Part shown: in pieces, positions 51,773-60,641 of the stretch
Layout of the letters: each line of letters starts with the position of its first letter
Numbering within the stretch: position 1 is the stretch's first letter
Assembly (NCBI GenBank): GCA_944321515.1
Contig: CALULO010000001.1
Coordinates: 1-64,000, forward strand
Reading direction: 5' to 3'
DNA: 64,000 nt
Source of the DNA: an uncultured Atopobiaceae bacterium
Lineage (GTDB): Bacteria; Actinomycetota; Coriobacteriia; Coriobacteriales; Atopobiaceae
Translations under genes and position numbers: made by a program
The notes under the pieces: model-generated
The model's input: the letters and a program-made list of their open reading frames with translations, nothing else
Database searches by the model: none
Told to the model about the DNA's origin: nothing

Positions 51773-53305
51773 CTAGTCGCCGCACAGGACGGCGAGGATG
51801 AACAGGACGAGGGCGATCATGACCGCGGCCATGAGCAGGGCCGCGGCCACTCCCACCACGGCGATACCGCCGGCGGAGGCCGCGGCCGCCAGCGCGTAGC
51901 TGCGCGGCTCATCCACCTGGTCGCACGTCACGCAGTTGAACCCGTAGACGCACGCCCCCGCCACGGCCCCGGCGGCAAACAGGAGCTGCAGCCACACGGG
52001 ATACCCCAGGCCAAGCAGCCCGCCCACGCCCGAGCACACGGGGAGCAGGACGCCCAGCAGGGCAAAGACCACCAGGCCAATGCCCACCGCCGCGGCCCAG
52101 AACGCCGGGGGCAGGCCCTCGCCGGGCTTCGGCGCGGGCGCCGGGGCCGGGGCGGGGGCCGGGCTCGAGCTGAACGTGAAGGCCGGCGCCGGGGCGGGGG
52201 CCGGCGCGGGCGCGGGGCGCGGGGCAGGCGGCACTGGCAGCGGCGCCGGGGTCGCCGTCCTGGCCACGGCGGCCGCGTGGCGACGGTCGGCCGCGCAGTA
52301 GGGGCAGGAGCCGTCGCCCTTCCAGTAGGTGTGGCGCCGCTCGCGGGAGCACGTGACGAGCTCGCCCTTGTAGCGCGCGAGCGCATACCTCCACTCCTCG
52401 GGGCTCGGCCGCGCCGCGGGGTCGGCGTTGCCGGCCACGAACGCGCGACGGAACAGGTCGGTGAGGTAGGGCGGCAGAGACGAGACCTCCGGCACGCCGG
52501 GCCTGGTCTGGACGCCGGGAACCTTGATGAAGAAGGGGGTCTCCCCGCGCTCGACGCGCTTGGTCCAGCCAACCGCGGCCGGAACCGAGCCGTTCTGGGA
52601 GGGCACGGGCACGCAGGCAAAGGGGTGCTCGCCGTTCATGAGGAGGCGGAAGACGTGCACTGCGAGGGCATGGTTGTCGATCGCGGGCGTGAAGACATCC
52701 TCCGGGCAGCCGGCGTAGCCGTCCGGCCCGCTCCCGGTGCGAATGGCCTCGGGGGCGGCAACGTCGTTGGCAAAGCGGTCCCCGCGGAAGAGGCGGCCGC
52801 CGGAGCGCACGCAGAACGAGTCGGCGTCCATGAGGGCGGCGCGGCGCGTGCCGCGCACCATGGCGACGTTGTTCTCATTGAAGTCGCCGATGACCTGGCC
52901 GAGCCCGTGGAGGACGCAGACCACGTTGGCAAGGTCAATGAGGAAGTCGACCTTCTCGGCCTGCGTGACGTCAAGCTCGTCCGGCGCGGGGTACTCGTGG
53001 AGCTCCGCCAGGGTGTACTCCACGCTCACGCGGCGCATCCCGAAGCCCACGAAGTCCCTCCTCGCGGGGTCGGCATAGAGCGCCGACATGGGCCAGGCCA
53101 CGCCGCTCAGCTCGGGGCGAGCCGCGACCTGCGGTCCCATGGCCACCATTACCTCGATCTTCTCGCGGTGGCTCTCCGCGTCAGAGTGGTAGAGCTTGGC
53201 CACGCGCCCCGGGTAGCCGACGATGTCGCAGATGCGGCCCTCGCTACCCCTGTGCCCGGTCTCGGTGAGCTCGAGCTTGGTCCCAGACTCGTCGTAGACA
53301 ATCAT
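51773..53305 (-). CDS. YegI-like protein kinase with zinc ribbon and membrane tail
   Basis: A 510-residue protein from ATG 53305 (GAGGAAAGGGG upstream). Residues 1-~290 are a kinase domain of the YegI type: RVAKLYH (ATP-binding Lys), VIGDFNENNVAMV (catalytic loop with GD in place of HRD) and LMDADSFCV (DFG equivalent). A zinc-ribbon-like CSRERRHTYWKGDGSCPYC follows. Then comes a ~70-residue Pro/Ala repeat linker (PAPAPAPAP) and about three to four hydrophobic helices. With the preceding PP2C and VWA genes it forms the same triad as E. coli yegL-yegK-yegI. Confidence 0.85.
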   Translation of the reverse strand: MIVYDESGTKLELTETGHRGSEGRICDIVGYPGRVAKLYHSDAESHREKIEVMVAMGPQVAARPELSGVAWPMSALYADPARRDFVGFGMRRVSVEYTLAELHEYPAPDELDVTQAEKVDFLIDLANVVCVLHGLGQVIGDFNENNVAMVRGTRRAALMDADSFCVRSGGRLFRGDRFANDVAAPEAIRTGSGPDGYAGCPEDVFTPAIDNHALAVHVFRLLMNGEHPFACVPVPSQNGSVPAAVGWTKRVERGETPFFIKVPGVQTRPGVPEVSSLPPYLTDLFRRAFVAGNADPAARPSPEEWRYALARYKGELVTCSRERRHTYWKGDGSCPYCAADRRHAAAVARTATPAPLPVPPAPRPAPAPAPAPAPAFTFSSSPAPAPAPAPAPKPGEGLPPAFWAAAVGIGLVVFALLGVLLPVCSGVGGLLGLGYPVWLQLLFAAGAVAGACVYGFNCVTCDQVDEPRSYALAAAASAGGIAVVGVAAALLMAAVMIALVLFILAVLCGD

Positions 53306-54245
53306 CGCGGTGCCCCTTTCCTCTCATCAGGCGTCTGAGTTGCAGCATGAGCCTGCGTCTGTGCGGGCGTTGTACAACGTGCGGCGGTGCGGCCTCCCGC
53401 GCACCCGTGCCGTAGAGCGCCGCGCGCGCCTCGGCATAGAGCCGTTCCCAGTCCGGCTCGGCATAGTAGGACTCGTTCTGAAGCGCAGGCAGCGCGGCGT
53501 CGTCAAACACAACCTGGACGGTCTTGTCGTCGTCGATGTGCTCCACGGGATAGGCGGACAGATAGGCGGCAAGCTCCTCGCCCAGCTCCGCAAGGCGCCC
53601 TGCGTCATCAGGGCGCGGGTGCAGGAACATCCGGGCCTTGGAGCGGTCAAGGGGGTCGGCGCCGCGCGCCGCCAGGACCGGCGGCGCGATCATGCCCTCG
53701 AGCACGCCGTCGGTGCACAAAAGCGCCGTCGAGACGCCCTCGAGCGCGCCGAACTCCCAACGGTCCTCGAAGCACAGCGGGAACACCCGGCCCTCCTCGT
53801 CTCGCTGCATCCTCGTCACAAGCCGGTAGGTGCCGTCGGCCATGCCCGCCACGAGCCCCGAATCCCCGGACTGCCCCCAGAGCATCCGCCCTCCCGAGAG
53901 GACGGCAAGGGTCAGCGTGGCGTCAAACTCCCCGAGCGGCTCCCCCATCCGCCGGGCGCGTGCGGCCACGGCGTCCCACGCGGCACGAAAGGCGCCGCGC
54001 AGGCAGGCGAGGCCATCCCTGCCGGAGGGACGGGCGGGAAGGTGGTCACGGCAGTACGCGACCGCCGCCTCGGAGGCGACCGCGCTCCCCACCTCCGAGA
54101 GGCGCTCGCTGCCCAGGCCGTCGGAGACCGCCGCCACGGCAAGGGAGCCGTCCTCGGAGACCCAGGAGGCGCGGGCGTCCTGACAGGGACGTCCCGCCTC
54201 AAGATGGCGGGGGCCCGCGACGCAGGCACCGTAGACGTGCATCAT
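53244..54245 (-). CDS. PP2C-family phosphatase (YegK-like)
   Basis: The start is ATG 54245 with GAGAGGAG upstream. The 333-residue protein carries CQDARASW, AVAAVSDGLGSERLSEVGS, GQSGDSGLV, ALLCTDGVLEGM and HIDDDKTVQVVF, the metal-ligand motifs of the divergent PP2C_2 type. The C-terminal ~60 residues are Arg-rich and run 62 bp past the start of the kinase gene; the island palindrome is embedded in this tail (encoding HVVQR). It is the phosphatase of the VWA-PP2C-kinase triad. Confidence 0.8.
   Translation of the reverse strand: MMHVYGACVAGPRHLEAGRPCQDARASWVSEDGSLAVAAVSDGLGSERLSEVGSAVASEAAVAYCRDHLPARPSGRDGLACLRGAFRAAWDAVAARARRMGEPLGEFDATLTLAVLSGGRMLWGQSGDSGLVAGMADGTYRLVTRMQRDEEGRVFPLCFEDRWEFGALEGVSTALLCTDGVLEGMIAPPVLAARGADPLDRSKARMFLHPRPDDAGRLAELGEELAAYLSAYPVEHIDDDKTVQVVFDDAALPALQNESYYAEPDWERLYAEARAALYGTGAREAAPPHVVQRPHRRRLMLQLRRLMRGKGHRDDCLRRVWDQARAHRDRAQG
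53344..53378 (-). promoter_or_regulatory. Island operator/promoter 2: GTTGTACAAC-N19-CATGCT, inside the PP2C gene
   Basis: Perfect palindrome at 53369-53378 followed after 19 bp by CATGCT (53344-53349), 38 bp before the kinase start. The whole element lies within the last codons of the upstream PP2C gene. Confidence 0.75.
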
Positions 54246-54294
54246 CTCAGCTCCTCTCCCCCGGGCGGCGCGCGCCGCCCGGGGCCGGTTGCGT

Positions 54295-55023
54295 CTAGTC
54301 CTCTGAGAGCCAGTAGTCCAGCGGCTTCAGGGTGACGTTGCTCTCCTCGGTGCCCACCGGGGTGTCCACGTGAATGACCCCTCCCGGCGCGGCGACGCTT
54401 GCCGCCTTCACACTGTTGGCCGCGAAGTCGAAGAAGTCGTTGAAGTTGTAGTCGCCGTTGGTCACCTCGAAGCACCAGCGGCCGTTGGCCCGGTTGAGCT
54501 GTGCGGCCGTCGCGCGGTCGTAGGCCCCGAAGCCCAGGAAGAAGAGCTTCAGCTTCTTCTCCTCGATGCGCCTGTTGGCGAGCTCGGCCGCCTCGTTCAC
54601 GTTGCCGGTCACGGTGTCGTAGCCGTCCGTCATGAGGATGAGGTAGGGCTTGCGCTCGACGATGCCCTGCTGGGCATAGACGAGGCTGCGCTCGCGGATC
54701 TTCTGGATGCCCGTGAGCACGGCGCCGTTGAGGTCGGTGCAGCCGCCGCACGTGAGCTCGTAGTTCCCCATGTCCTTGATCGGGCACCAGTCCTGAATGA
54801 CCCGGACCGTGTCGTCGAAGGCGAGGACGCACACGTCCACGCTCTTGGCCGCAACGGGGTCTTCACAGACCACGCTCCTGAAGTTGTTGAGGTTGGCGTT
54901 GATGTTGCGGATGGCCTCCCCGGCAACGGAGCCGGACGTGTCGACCGCAATGACCACGGACATGTGATCCTTGTCAACGGCGACGGGAGGCTTGCTGGCA
55001 AAGCGCGGGGACTCGGCGATCAT
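54295..55023 (-). CDS. VWA-domain protein (TerY/YegL-like)
   Basis: The start is ATG 55023 (GAGAGGAG upstream). The 242-residue protein is essentially one von Willebrand factor A domain with a complete MIDAS: DTSGS in AVDTSGSVAG, Thr in GGCTDLNGAV and Asp in LMTDGYDT. FFLGFGAYDRATAAQLN and CFEVTNGDYNFNDFFDF are typical of TerY/YegL proteins. In the triad it is thought to present or sense partner proteins in a metal- and phosphorylation-dependent way. No signal peptide. Confidence 0.88.
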   Translation of the reverse strand: MIAESPRFASKPPVAVDKDHMSVVIAVDTSGSVAGEAIRNINANLNNFRSVVCEDPVAAKSVDVCVLAFDDTVRVIQDWCPIKDMGNYELTCGGCTDLNGAVLTGIQKIRERSLVYAQQGIVERKPYLILMTDGYDTVTGNVNEAAELANRRIEEKKLKLFFLGFGAYDRATAAQLNRANGRWCFEVTNGDYNFNDFFDFAANSVKAASVAAPGGVIHVDTPVGTEESNVTLKPLDYWLSED

Positions 55024-55071
55024 GGTTGCTCTCCTCTCTGGGTCCGACACCGTGTCGGGCCCGCTGAGACC

Positions 55072-55106
55072 AACATGTCACGTCCCCGGAGACGACGTTG
55101 TACAAC
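55072..55106 (-). promoter_or_regulatory. Island operator/promoter 3: GTTGTACAAC-N19-CATGTT
   Basis: Palindrome at 55097-55106, 19-bp spacer, CATGTT at 55072-55077, 49 bp before the VWA start. It sits between the divergent VWA and FtsW-like genes. On the plus strand no -10-like hexamer follows at the same distance. Confidence 0.75.
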
Positions 55107-55170
55107 ACGCGCCCGGCGCATGGCCGACCTTGGAAGCCACCTCATAAAGACCAGCCCAAGGGAGAAGAAC

Positions 55171-56403
55171 ATGGACGTCCGCGCGCTTGTCCTTGCCTAT
55201 GCCGTAGCGGGAATCGCCTCGTGCATACTTGCTGTTGCGCGGCGTGCCCGTGCTTCGCTCGCCTGCGCCTCGGCGGGCTCGGCGTGCCTTGGCGCGTTGG
55301 GCCTTGCGGTCGCGGGCTGGGCGGGGGCAGCGGGCTGCCTTGCGCTTGCGGCGATAGTCGCCATCTGGCTGGCGACCGACCAGCGCCACGGGACGGGCGC
55401 GCCGTCAGGACCGCTTGCGACCCTTCTGGCAACGGGGCTCTACCTCTGCGGCGCCGCGGGCAACGGCGAGGGGGCCGTGGTCGCGCTTGTCTGCGCGCTC
55501 GCCGCGTGGGTGCTTGGGTCCCACGCCGCCCAGCTGATGGACGCATATGACATGGCCGTCCTCTCGCTGGCACTTCTCGCCCTCGGGCTGCTCGACGGGA
55601 GCGGCGTCATCCACGCCGGCGCCGTGGCGCTCGACGTGGCCTCGCTCGCCTGCCCGCCGCTTGCCGTCACCCTTGCCGGAGCACTCGGGTCGCACGGGGA
55701 GAGGCGCCGTGAGCTGCCTCTGGCGCTTCTCTCCGCCGTGGGCGCCCTGCTGTGCGTCGAGGCCTATGCGGAGCTGTGCGCGCTTGCGCTGGCAGGGGTG
55801 ACGTTCCTCGTTGCCGGCTCCGCCCGCCGCGGCCGAGCGGCGCTGTGCGCGGGGGCTCTTGTGGCGCTTGCGTGGGCAGTCTGCCTCGCCCTCTCGGTGC
55901 CTCAGCTCCGCGGGTGGCTCGGCGCCTGGGATGACCCCTACGGCGCGGGCTACCAGCTTGCGCTCTTCCGGGAGGTGCTTGCGGAGGCGGCCCCGCTCGG
56001 CACGGGAGACGTCTCCGCGCTTGCGCTCTCAATCCCCCGCGCGACAGACACCTACGTCCTGGCCCAGGCCGCCTCGGCGCTCGGCTGGGTTGGGATTGCC
56101 CTGCCGATCGTCTGCGCGATTAGCGCCGTTGCCGCAAGCCTCCGCTCGTGCGCGGGCGCCCACGCCCGCCGCGCCATGACCGCGCTGCTTGCGACGTTCG
56201 CGCTGTTCGCGATGGTAAACGTGGCCTACGTGTTCCACCTCGCGCCGGTGCCCTCGCTGCCGTTCCCGCTGCTCTCGGCGGGTTTCGGCCAGCTCGTCTC
56301 CTTTGCCGGAGCCGGCGGCGCGCTTGCCCGCCTCAGCGCCGGCGAGAAGAACGTGAGCGCCTATCTCATGACCGAGTCGACTGATACCTTGAAGTCAGGG
56401 TAG
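55171..56403 (+). CDS. Divergent FtsW/RodA-like polytopic membrane protein
   Basis: A 410-residue protein from ATG 55171 with AAGGGAGAAGAAC upstream; about ten hydrophobic segments. The C-terminal third has the layout of FtsW/RodA/SpoVE: GAGYQLALFREVLAEAAPLGTGD, IPRATDTYVLAQAASALGWVGIALPIV and VPSLPFPLLSAGFGQLVSFAGAGGALARL. The family consensus (e.g. the GGS loop) is altered. SEDS proteins polymerise peptidoglycan; this one may be a specialised or inactive relative. It is the only plus-strand gene in the island, and its last 43 bp overlap the 3' end of the convergent NACHT-type gene. Confidence 0.65.
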   Translation: MDVRALVLAYAVAGIASCILAVARRARASLACASAGSACLGALGLAVAGWAGAAGCLALAAIVAIWLATDQRHGTGAPSGPLATLLATGLYLCGAAGNGEGAVVALVCALAAWVLGSHAAQLMDAYDMAVLSLALLALGLLDGSGVIHAGAVALDVASLACPPLAVTLAGALGSHGERRRELPLALLSAVGALLCVEAYAELCALALAGVTFLVAGSARRGRAALCAGALVALAWAVCLALSVPQLRGWLGAWDDPYGAGYQLALFREVLAEAAPLGTGDVSALALSIPRATDTYVLAQAASALGWVGIALPIVCAISAVAASLRSCAGAHARRAMTALLATFALFAMVNVAYVFHLAPVPSLPFPLLSAGFGQLVSFAGAGGALARLSAGEKNVSAYLMTESTDTLKSG

Positions 56404-59400
56404 AGCTCTCGCCCGACCTTCTGAAGCGATTGCGCCAGATGTTGAGCTTCCGCGTTTCTTTCGTCATCCGTCATCGTCTTTGCGGCAATGCGTTGGTATG
56501 CGACTGCGGAGAGCCGGCAAAGCATGACGCCCCATTCGAGCAGCTTCCGCTCCTTGGAATGCGAGCAACAACGGGCGGAGCACATCCAGAGGCCCTGAAG
56601 GAGCCGGTGCGCCCCGTCATTGTCCCCAAGCAGCGAGGCAGCACCCACCCCTTCATCAAACAGGATGGAAAGGGCCTCAGCGCACTCTTTGTTGCTCGTT
56701 GCCATCACCTCGATTCGCTCTCCCGTGCACAGACACGCACTCGCGTGCAGCCACGGATCATAGAGCGAAGACCCGCGCTCCTTGAGGGCACGGCAGCAGT
56801 CGAGCGACCGACGGAAGAGCTCGAGCTCCCGCCTCACGAGACCACAGCAGTGCTTCCGCAGCTCGAGGTACCTCGACGCAAGCAGGGCACAGTCCTGCGC
56901 ACCACGAGAGAGCTCCTCTTCCGTCGGGGAGGCGCTACCGCTTAGGGACAGCACACTCGCACGCAACGAGCGAAGGTCCCTGATTAACGAGAGCTGGCTT
57001 TTCCACGCCGCGCTGTTTCCGACAATGGCTCCCGCAGGGGAGGCGAGCCTGTTTTCCAGGGAGCGCTCAAGCCGCGAGAGTATTTCGTCGCTCACCTGGT
57101 AGTTTCCAATGCTCTCCTCGTATGCGGCATACGACCAGTCTGTCCTGTCAAGCTCCGCGCGCCGGCGCTCGTCGTTGTCAACCTTGAGCGCGGCGACACG
57201 TTCCTGGCTATAGGCCCGAGCCACGACCGTCTCAGACAGCCCCGCCTCCGCCATGACCTGAGCCATTGAAACGCCATTGATGGCAAGGCCGCAGCTATCA
57301 TCTATCGCCTTTTGTGCAAGGCGCTCGATGGTCCTGCGCCCCTCCCCCTCAGGGAGCGGGCGTGCCTGCAGGACTCGCAGGTCGCTTATAAGCTCCCTGT
57401 CGCGCTCCATGGAGCTGAGGAAATCGGGCCAGAGGGAGGTGATTCTGACAAGACACGAAAGGGACTCGTAGGCACAGCGCACCGCCTCAGCGTCGGACTC
57501 GCTGATTTTCAGGGATGCCCCGGCCATGCCCCAGGCTGACATGGCATGCGAGAGCTGATTGGCATCCAAGTCCTCCATCTTCTGGTCATCAAGCAGCGCA
57601 ACCATCCGGCCGCAAACCGGACTCGCAGCCTCCTTGTCCCCGACCATAAGAAGGAGCTGAAGCAGGCTGATGTAGCCGGCAAGAAGGTCGCCCCAGCTCC
57701 CCGAGGCCTTGAGGCCCTTGTTGCGAGCCGCTCTGTATACCCGCTCCGAGGACTCTATGTAGCGCTCGTAGCATGCGCGTGCATCGTCATAGCGTGACTG
57801 GGAGAGATGCAGGTGGCCCAGGTCAAGGCCAAGGCGCCGGTTGAGGTCAACGGCGTAGCCCATCCGACCACCCATGCTCGTCAAGTCAAGGCCGGCGAGA
57901 AGTTCCTCGGCACGGGCAAGGTATGTACTGGCTTGGCTCCGCTCCTCCTCCTTTCCCGTCATACCAGCCACCCCGTCGCCAAGTCTCCCCAGCTCAATGA
58001 GGACAGTCGCCCTGACTACCTTGTCAAGGTCAGACCCAGTTCCCTGTTCCCCCAGCACCCGAGCTATCTCCGAAAACAGCGAGAGGCGCCACTCATCAGA
58101 AAGGGCATATGTCTCCGGGTGCGAGAAGAGCCCCACGCGGTCGAACGCAAGCACAAACCAGTACCACTCCCCATCTCCGCGGCCCTGCATGGCGCGCACG
58201 GCACGGCAGAGGAAGGTCCTCTCAAAAGGAAGCGACGCCTCCTGCACGCAGGCGCCCGCCAGGCCACCTACGAGGGAGAAGCCCAGGGGGACAAGTTGCT
58301 CTGAAAGCCCCGCGAGAACCCCTTCCTGGCAGAGAAGCCCCGCCGCGCCAGCCGCGTCGTCCGCCAGGCAGAGGTGGTGCATGACCTCGCCGTCAACAAA
58401 CGCGTCTCTGACATCGGCCGAATAGACAAGGTAGCGGTACCCAGGAAGCGGGTCTCCCGTAAATCGGGCGCGGCTAAGCAGGTAAGGGGCCACGAGTTCG
58501 CGGTTCGCCCTCAGCAGCTCGTCACGGTGGCGGTGCCAGATCATCCGACGGAAGCTCTGGTGGGCAAAGTCCCACTCCATGCGGCCACGCTGTATGAAGT
58601 CCTCGGAGAGCACCTGGCGGAACCACGCGAAGACCGCTGGGTCGAACCTTGCTCCCAAGCTGCCGGAGAGGTCCTCGACGCGAAGACCCCACCGGCTCGC
58701 CGCGATGGCCAACAGAAAGAATGGGAAGACCTTAAGCCCCGTCACCTCCATAGCGTCGCACACGAGCACCTCGTACATGCCCTCGCAGTCAGCTGGAAGC
58801 GTCATGACAATGGAGCGCATGACCACAATCTGTGCCTGAATGGGGGATAACCCATACTCACGCTGGGTTCGATCGATTGCCCGATAGTCCTTCTTGCCAA
58901 GCATGAGCAGGTGACGCACAACCAGCGAGACGTAGAGCGGGTTGATGCCGCCGGTCTCACCTGCCTTTGCAAGTAGGTCATCCACGACCGCACCAGGGAG
59001 TGCCCCCTTGTGGTTTCTTGTGCAGACAGCATCCACAAGCTGCCGCGCGTCCTTCTCGCCAAACGAAGGAAGGGGCCAGGAGGAGCCTCGGACATGGCTG
59101 AGGGCCGTTGCATAGTCTCCGGGAAGCGACGTGCAGACGATGTGGCAGCCTCGCGGCAGATTATGGCCAGCCCAGTTGAAGGTTCCTTCCGCAGCGTCCG
59201 CAAGCTGGTCGACGGCATCCACGAGCAGCGTGACCGGCCCCTCTTTGAGGCGCTCCTCAAGAGCGGCGTGCAGCACGCTTACGAGCTGGGCATACGTGAG
59301 GTCATAGAGGCCCTCCGGCACCGCATCCGGCGAGCTGAGCGACCAGACGAGGTAGCGCAGCAGGCCGGGCAGGTCGGAGACCTCGGGGCCAAGCCCGCAG

Positions 59401-60260
59401 AAGGCCACGACAACGGTGCCCATACCCGCAAGCTGCGTCGCGAGCCGCGCGACCAGAGCCGTCTTTCCAGCTCCCGCCTCCGCCTGGACAAGCAGCAGGC
59501 CCGCGTCATCGCGCGCGCAATACGAGGCGAGCGAGGACACGACCTCCTCGCGCCCCACGAAGGAGGCCGAGAGGCGGTACGCCTGGGCCACCTGGCGGGC
59601 ACGCTCTGCCTCAAGCGGGTGGAGGCGCTCGACCGGCGGCTCACCGAGCTCCTCGCGCACGCGGCGCTCGAGCGCCGTGACAACCTGCTCGCAGAACGCA
59701 TCGAGGTCGTAGGAGCCGTCCCGCTCAACGTGGACGCTGTACTCGAGAATCGCATCGGGATAGTCTGCCTTGAGGCGTGCGCGAAGGGCGGAGAGCTGGC
59801 CCGCATGCGTGGGGTCCAAGAACACCTTCCGCTGCGCGGGACTCAGGCTCGAGGGGTTGTCGATAGTCCTGAGACAGCAGACCAGCCGCTGGGCGCAACG
59901 GGAGTCTGCAAGCGCGTGATCTATCTCCTGCTCGGTCACGCTTGTACTCGAGCCCTCAGGAACGTACCCGTACCGATCTCCCAGGAGCAGCACGAAGAAG
60001 GGCTCGCAGCGGTCAATCTCCCCCAGGCAGACCTCGAGGACCTTGGCGTCCTGCTCTTCCTCGGAGACCGCGCTCGTGTCCACGCCCCAGCGCAGGTCAA
60101 CGAGGTCGGCAGCGATGCCGTACGGCCGCACGAACTCGCGAAGGCGCGGGAGCACCAAATCGCGCAGCACGTCGCGCTCGTCCTGCATGTCGCGGAAGGT
60201 GCTTGAGACGAAGAGGGAGATGTCCTTGGGAACCTGACTTCCTGCCAGCATGGCGTCCAT
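56361..60260 (-). CDS. DUF4062-NACHT/STAND-type protein with helical repeat tail
   Basis: The start is ATG 60260 (GGAGG 5 bp upstream). Of 1299 residues, 1-~110 are a DUF4062 domain (ISLFVSSTFRDMQDERDVLRDLVLPRL, FFVLLLGDRYGYVP). About 240-500 are a P-loop NTPase: FVGREEVVSSL, AEAGAGKTALVARL (Walker A, ~262) and VTLLVDAVDQLADAAEG (Walker B, ~347). The remaining ~750 residues are helical, with TPR-like stretches such as YDDARACYERYIESSERVYRAARN. This domain order is found in bacterial NLR-like conflict proteins and in TEP1/NPHP3-type eukaryotic proteins. It follows the small zinc-ribbon gene on the same strand. Confidence 0.85.
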   Translation of the reverse strand: MDAMLAGSQVPKDISLFVSSTFRDMQDERDVLRDLVLPRLREFVRPYGIAADLVDLRWGVDTSAVSEEEQDAKVLEVCLGEIDRCEPFFVLLLGDRYGYVPEGSSTSVTEQEIDHALADSRCAQRLVCCLRTIDNPSSLSPAQRKVFLDPTHAGQLSALRARLKADYPDAILEYSVHVERDGSYDLDAFCEQVVTALERRVREELGEPPVERLHPLEAERARQVAQAYRLSASFVGREEVVSSLASYCARDDAGLLLVQAEAGAGKTALVARLATQLAGMGTVVVAFCGLGPEVSDLPGLLRYLVWSLSSPDAVPEGLYDLTYAQLVSVLHAALEERLKEGPVTLLVDAVDQLADAAEGTFNWAGHNLPRGCHIVCTSLPGDYATALSHVRGSSWPLPSFGEKDARQLVDAVCTRNHKGALPGAVVDDLLAKAGETGGINPLYVSLVVRHLLMLGKKDYRAIDRTQREYGLSPIQAQIVVMRSIVMTLPADCEGMYEVLVCDAMEVTGLKVFPFFLLAIAASRWGLRVEDLSGSLGARFDPAVFAWFRQVLSEDFIQRGRMEWDFAHQSFRRMIWHRHRDELLRANRELVAPYLLSRARFTGDPLPGYRYLVYSADVRDAFVDGEVMHHLCLADDAAGAAGLLCQEGVLAGLSEQLVPLGFSLVGGLAGACVQEASLPFERTFLCRAVRAMQGRGDGEWYWFVLAFDRVGLFSHPETYALSDEWRLSLFSEIARVLGEQGTGSDLDKVVRATVLIELGRLGDGVAGMTGKEEERSQASTYLARAEELLAGLDLTSMGGRMGYAVDLNRRLGLDLGHLHLSQSRYDDARACYERYIESSERVYRAARNKGLKASGSWGDLLAGYISLLQLLLMVGDKEAASPVCGRMVALLDDQKMEDLDANQLSHAMSAWGMAGASLKISESDAEAVRCAYESLSCLVRITSLWPDFLSSMERDRELISDLRVLQARPLPEGEGRRTIERLAQKAIDDSCGLAINGVSMAQVMAEAGLSETVVARAYSQERVAALKVDNDERRRAELDRTDWSYAAYEESIGNYQVSDEILSRLERSLENRLASPAGAIVGNSAAWKSQLSLIRDLRSLRASVLSLSGSASPTEEELSRGAQDCALLASRYLELRKHCCGLVRRELELFRRSLDCCRALKERGSSLYDPWLHASACLCTGERIEVMATSNKECAEALSILFDEGVGAASLLGDNDGAHRLLQGLWMCSARCCSHSKERKLLEWGVMLCRLSAVAYQRIAAKTMTDDERNAEAQHLAQSLQKVGRELYPDFKVSVDSVMR

Positions 60261-60398
60261 AGCAGCCTCCAAGCGTCAACGTCGCCGCGTTGCGGCCAGT
60301 CTAACGCGCGGCAGCTGCCCCGGCCACGGGATTCCGGGGCCGGGGCGCCCCTTGCCGCAGGCGGGGGCGAGGCAGCAGGCCCCGCCCCCGCCCGGCGG

Positions 60399-60524
60399 CT
60401 AACTGATTTCCCCGCAGCAGGGGCACTCGCCGCTGTCCGGCCAGTCGCTGCCGCGGTAGCCGCAGTAGGGGCAGGTCCTGACGTCGCGGCGCCAGCTGCG
60501 GAAGTACTTGGTGAGGAAGCTCAT
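60399..60524 (-). CDS. 41-residue zinc-ribbon miniprotein
   Basis: An ideal AAAGGAGACATC ribosome site precedes ATG 60524. The protein has two CxxC pairs, CPYCGYRGSDWPDSGECPCC, forming a complete zinc ribbon after a short basic N-terminus (SFLTKYFRSWRRDVR). It is the first gene after palindrome 4 and precedes the DUF4062-NACHT gene by 138 bp of GC-rich, hairpin-prone DNA. It may be a small regulator or subunit, related in style to the zinc ribbon in the island's kinase. Confidence 0.75.
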   Translation of the reverse strand: MSFLTKYFRSWRRDVRTCPYCGYRGSDWPDSGECPCCGEIS

Positions 60525-60590
60525 GATGTCTCCTTTCGTCTGCGGCCCCAGCGGACCGCTCCCGCGGCCCCCGATGGGCCGCCTGACACC

Positions 60591-60625
60591 TTTGTAGAGG
60601 ACGGCCGTGGCCCGCGTTGTACAAC
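60591..60625 (-). promoter_or_regulatory. Island operator/promoter 4: GTTGTACAAC-N19-TACAAA
   Basis: Here the palindrome extends to a perfect 20 bp (60611-60630, CCCGC flanks). TACAAA lies at 60591-60596 after 19 bp, 67 bp before the zinc-ribbon start. The following GGTGTCAGGC resembles the sequence after site 5. Confidence 0.8.
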
Positions 60626-60641
60626 GCGGGCGCGCCCACCC

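Noticed and set aside
55097-55171. Palindrome 3 as promoter of the plus-strand FtsW-like gene
   Set aside because: On the plus strand the base composition 19 bp after the palindrome gives GACCTT, unlike the six minus-strand hexamers; control of that gene by the site remains possible but unsupported.
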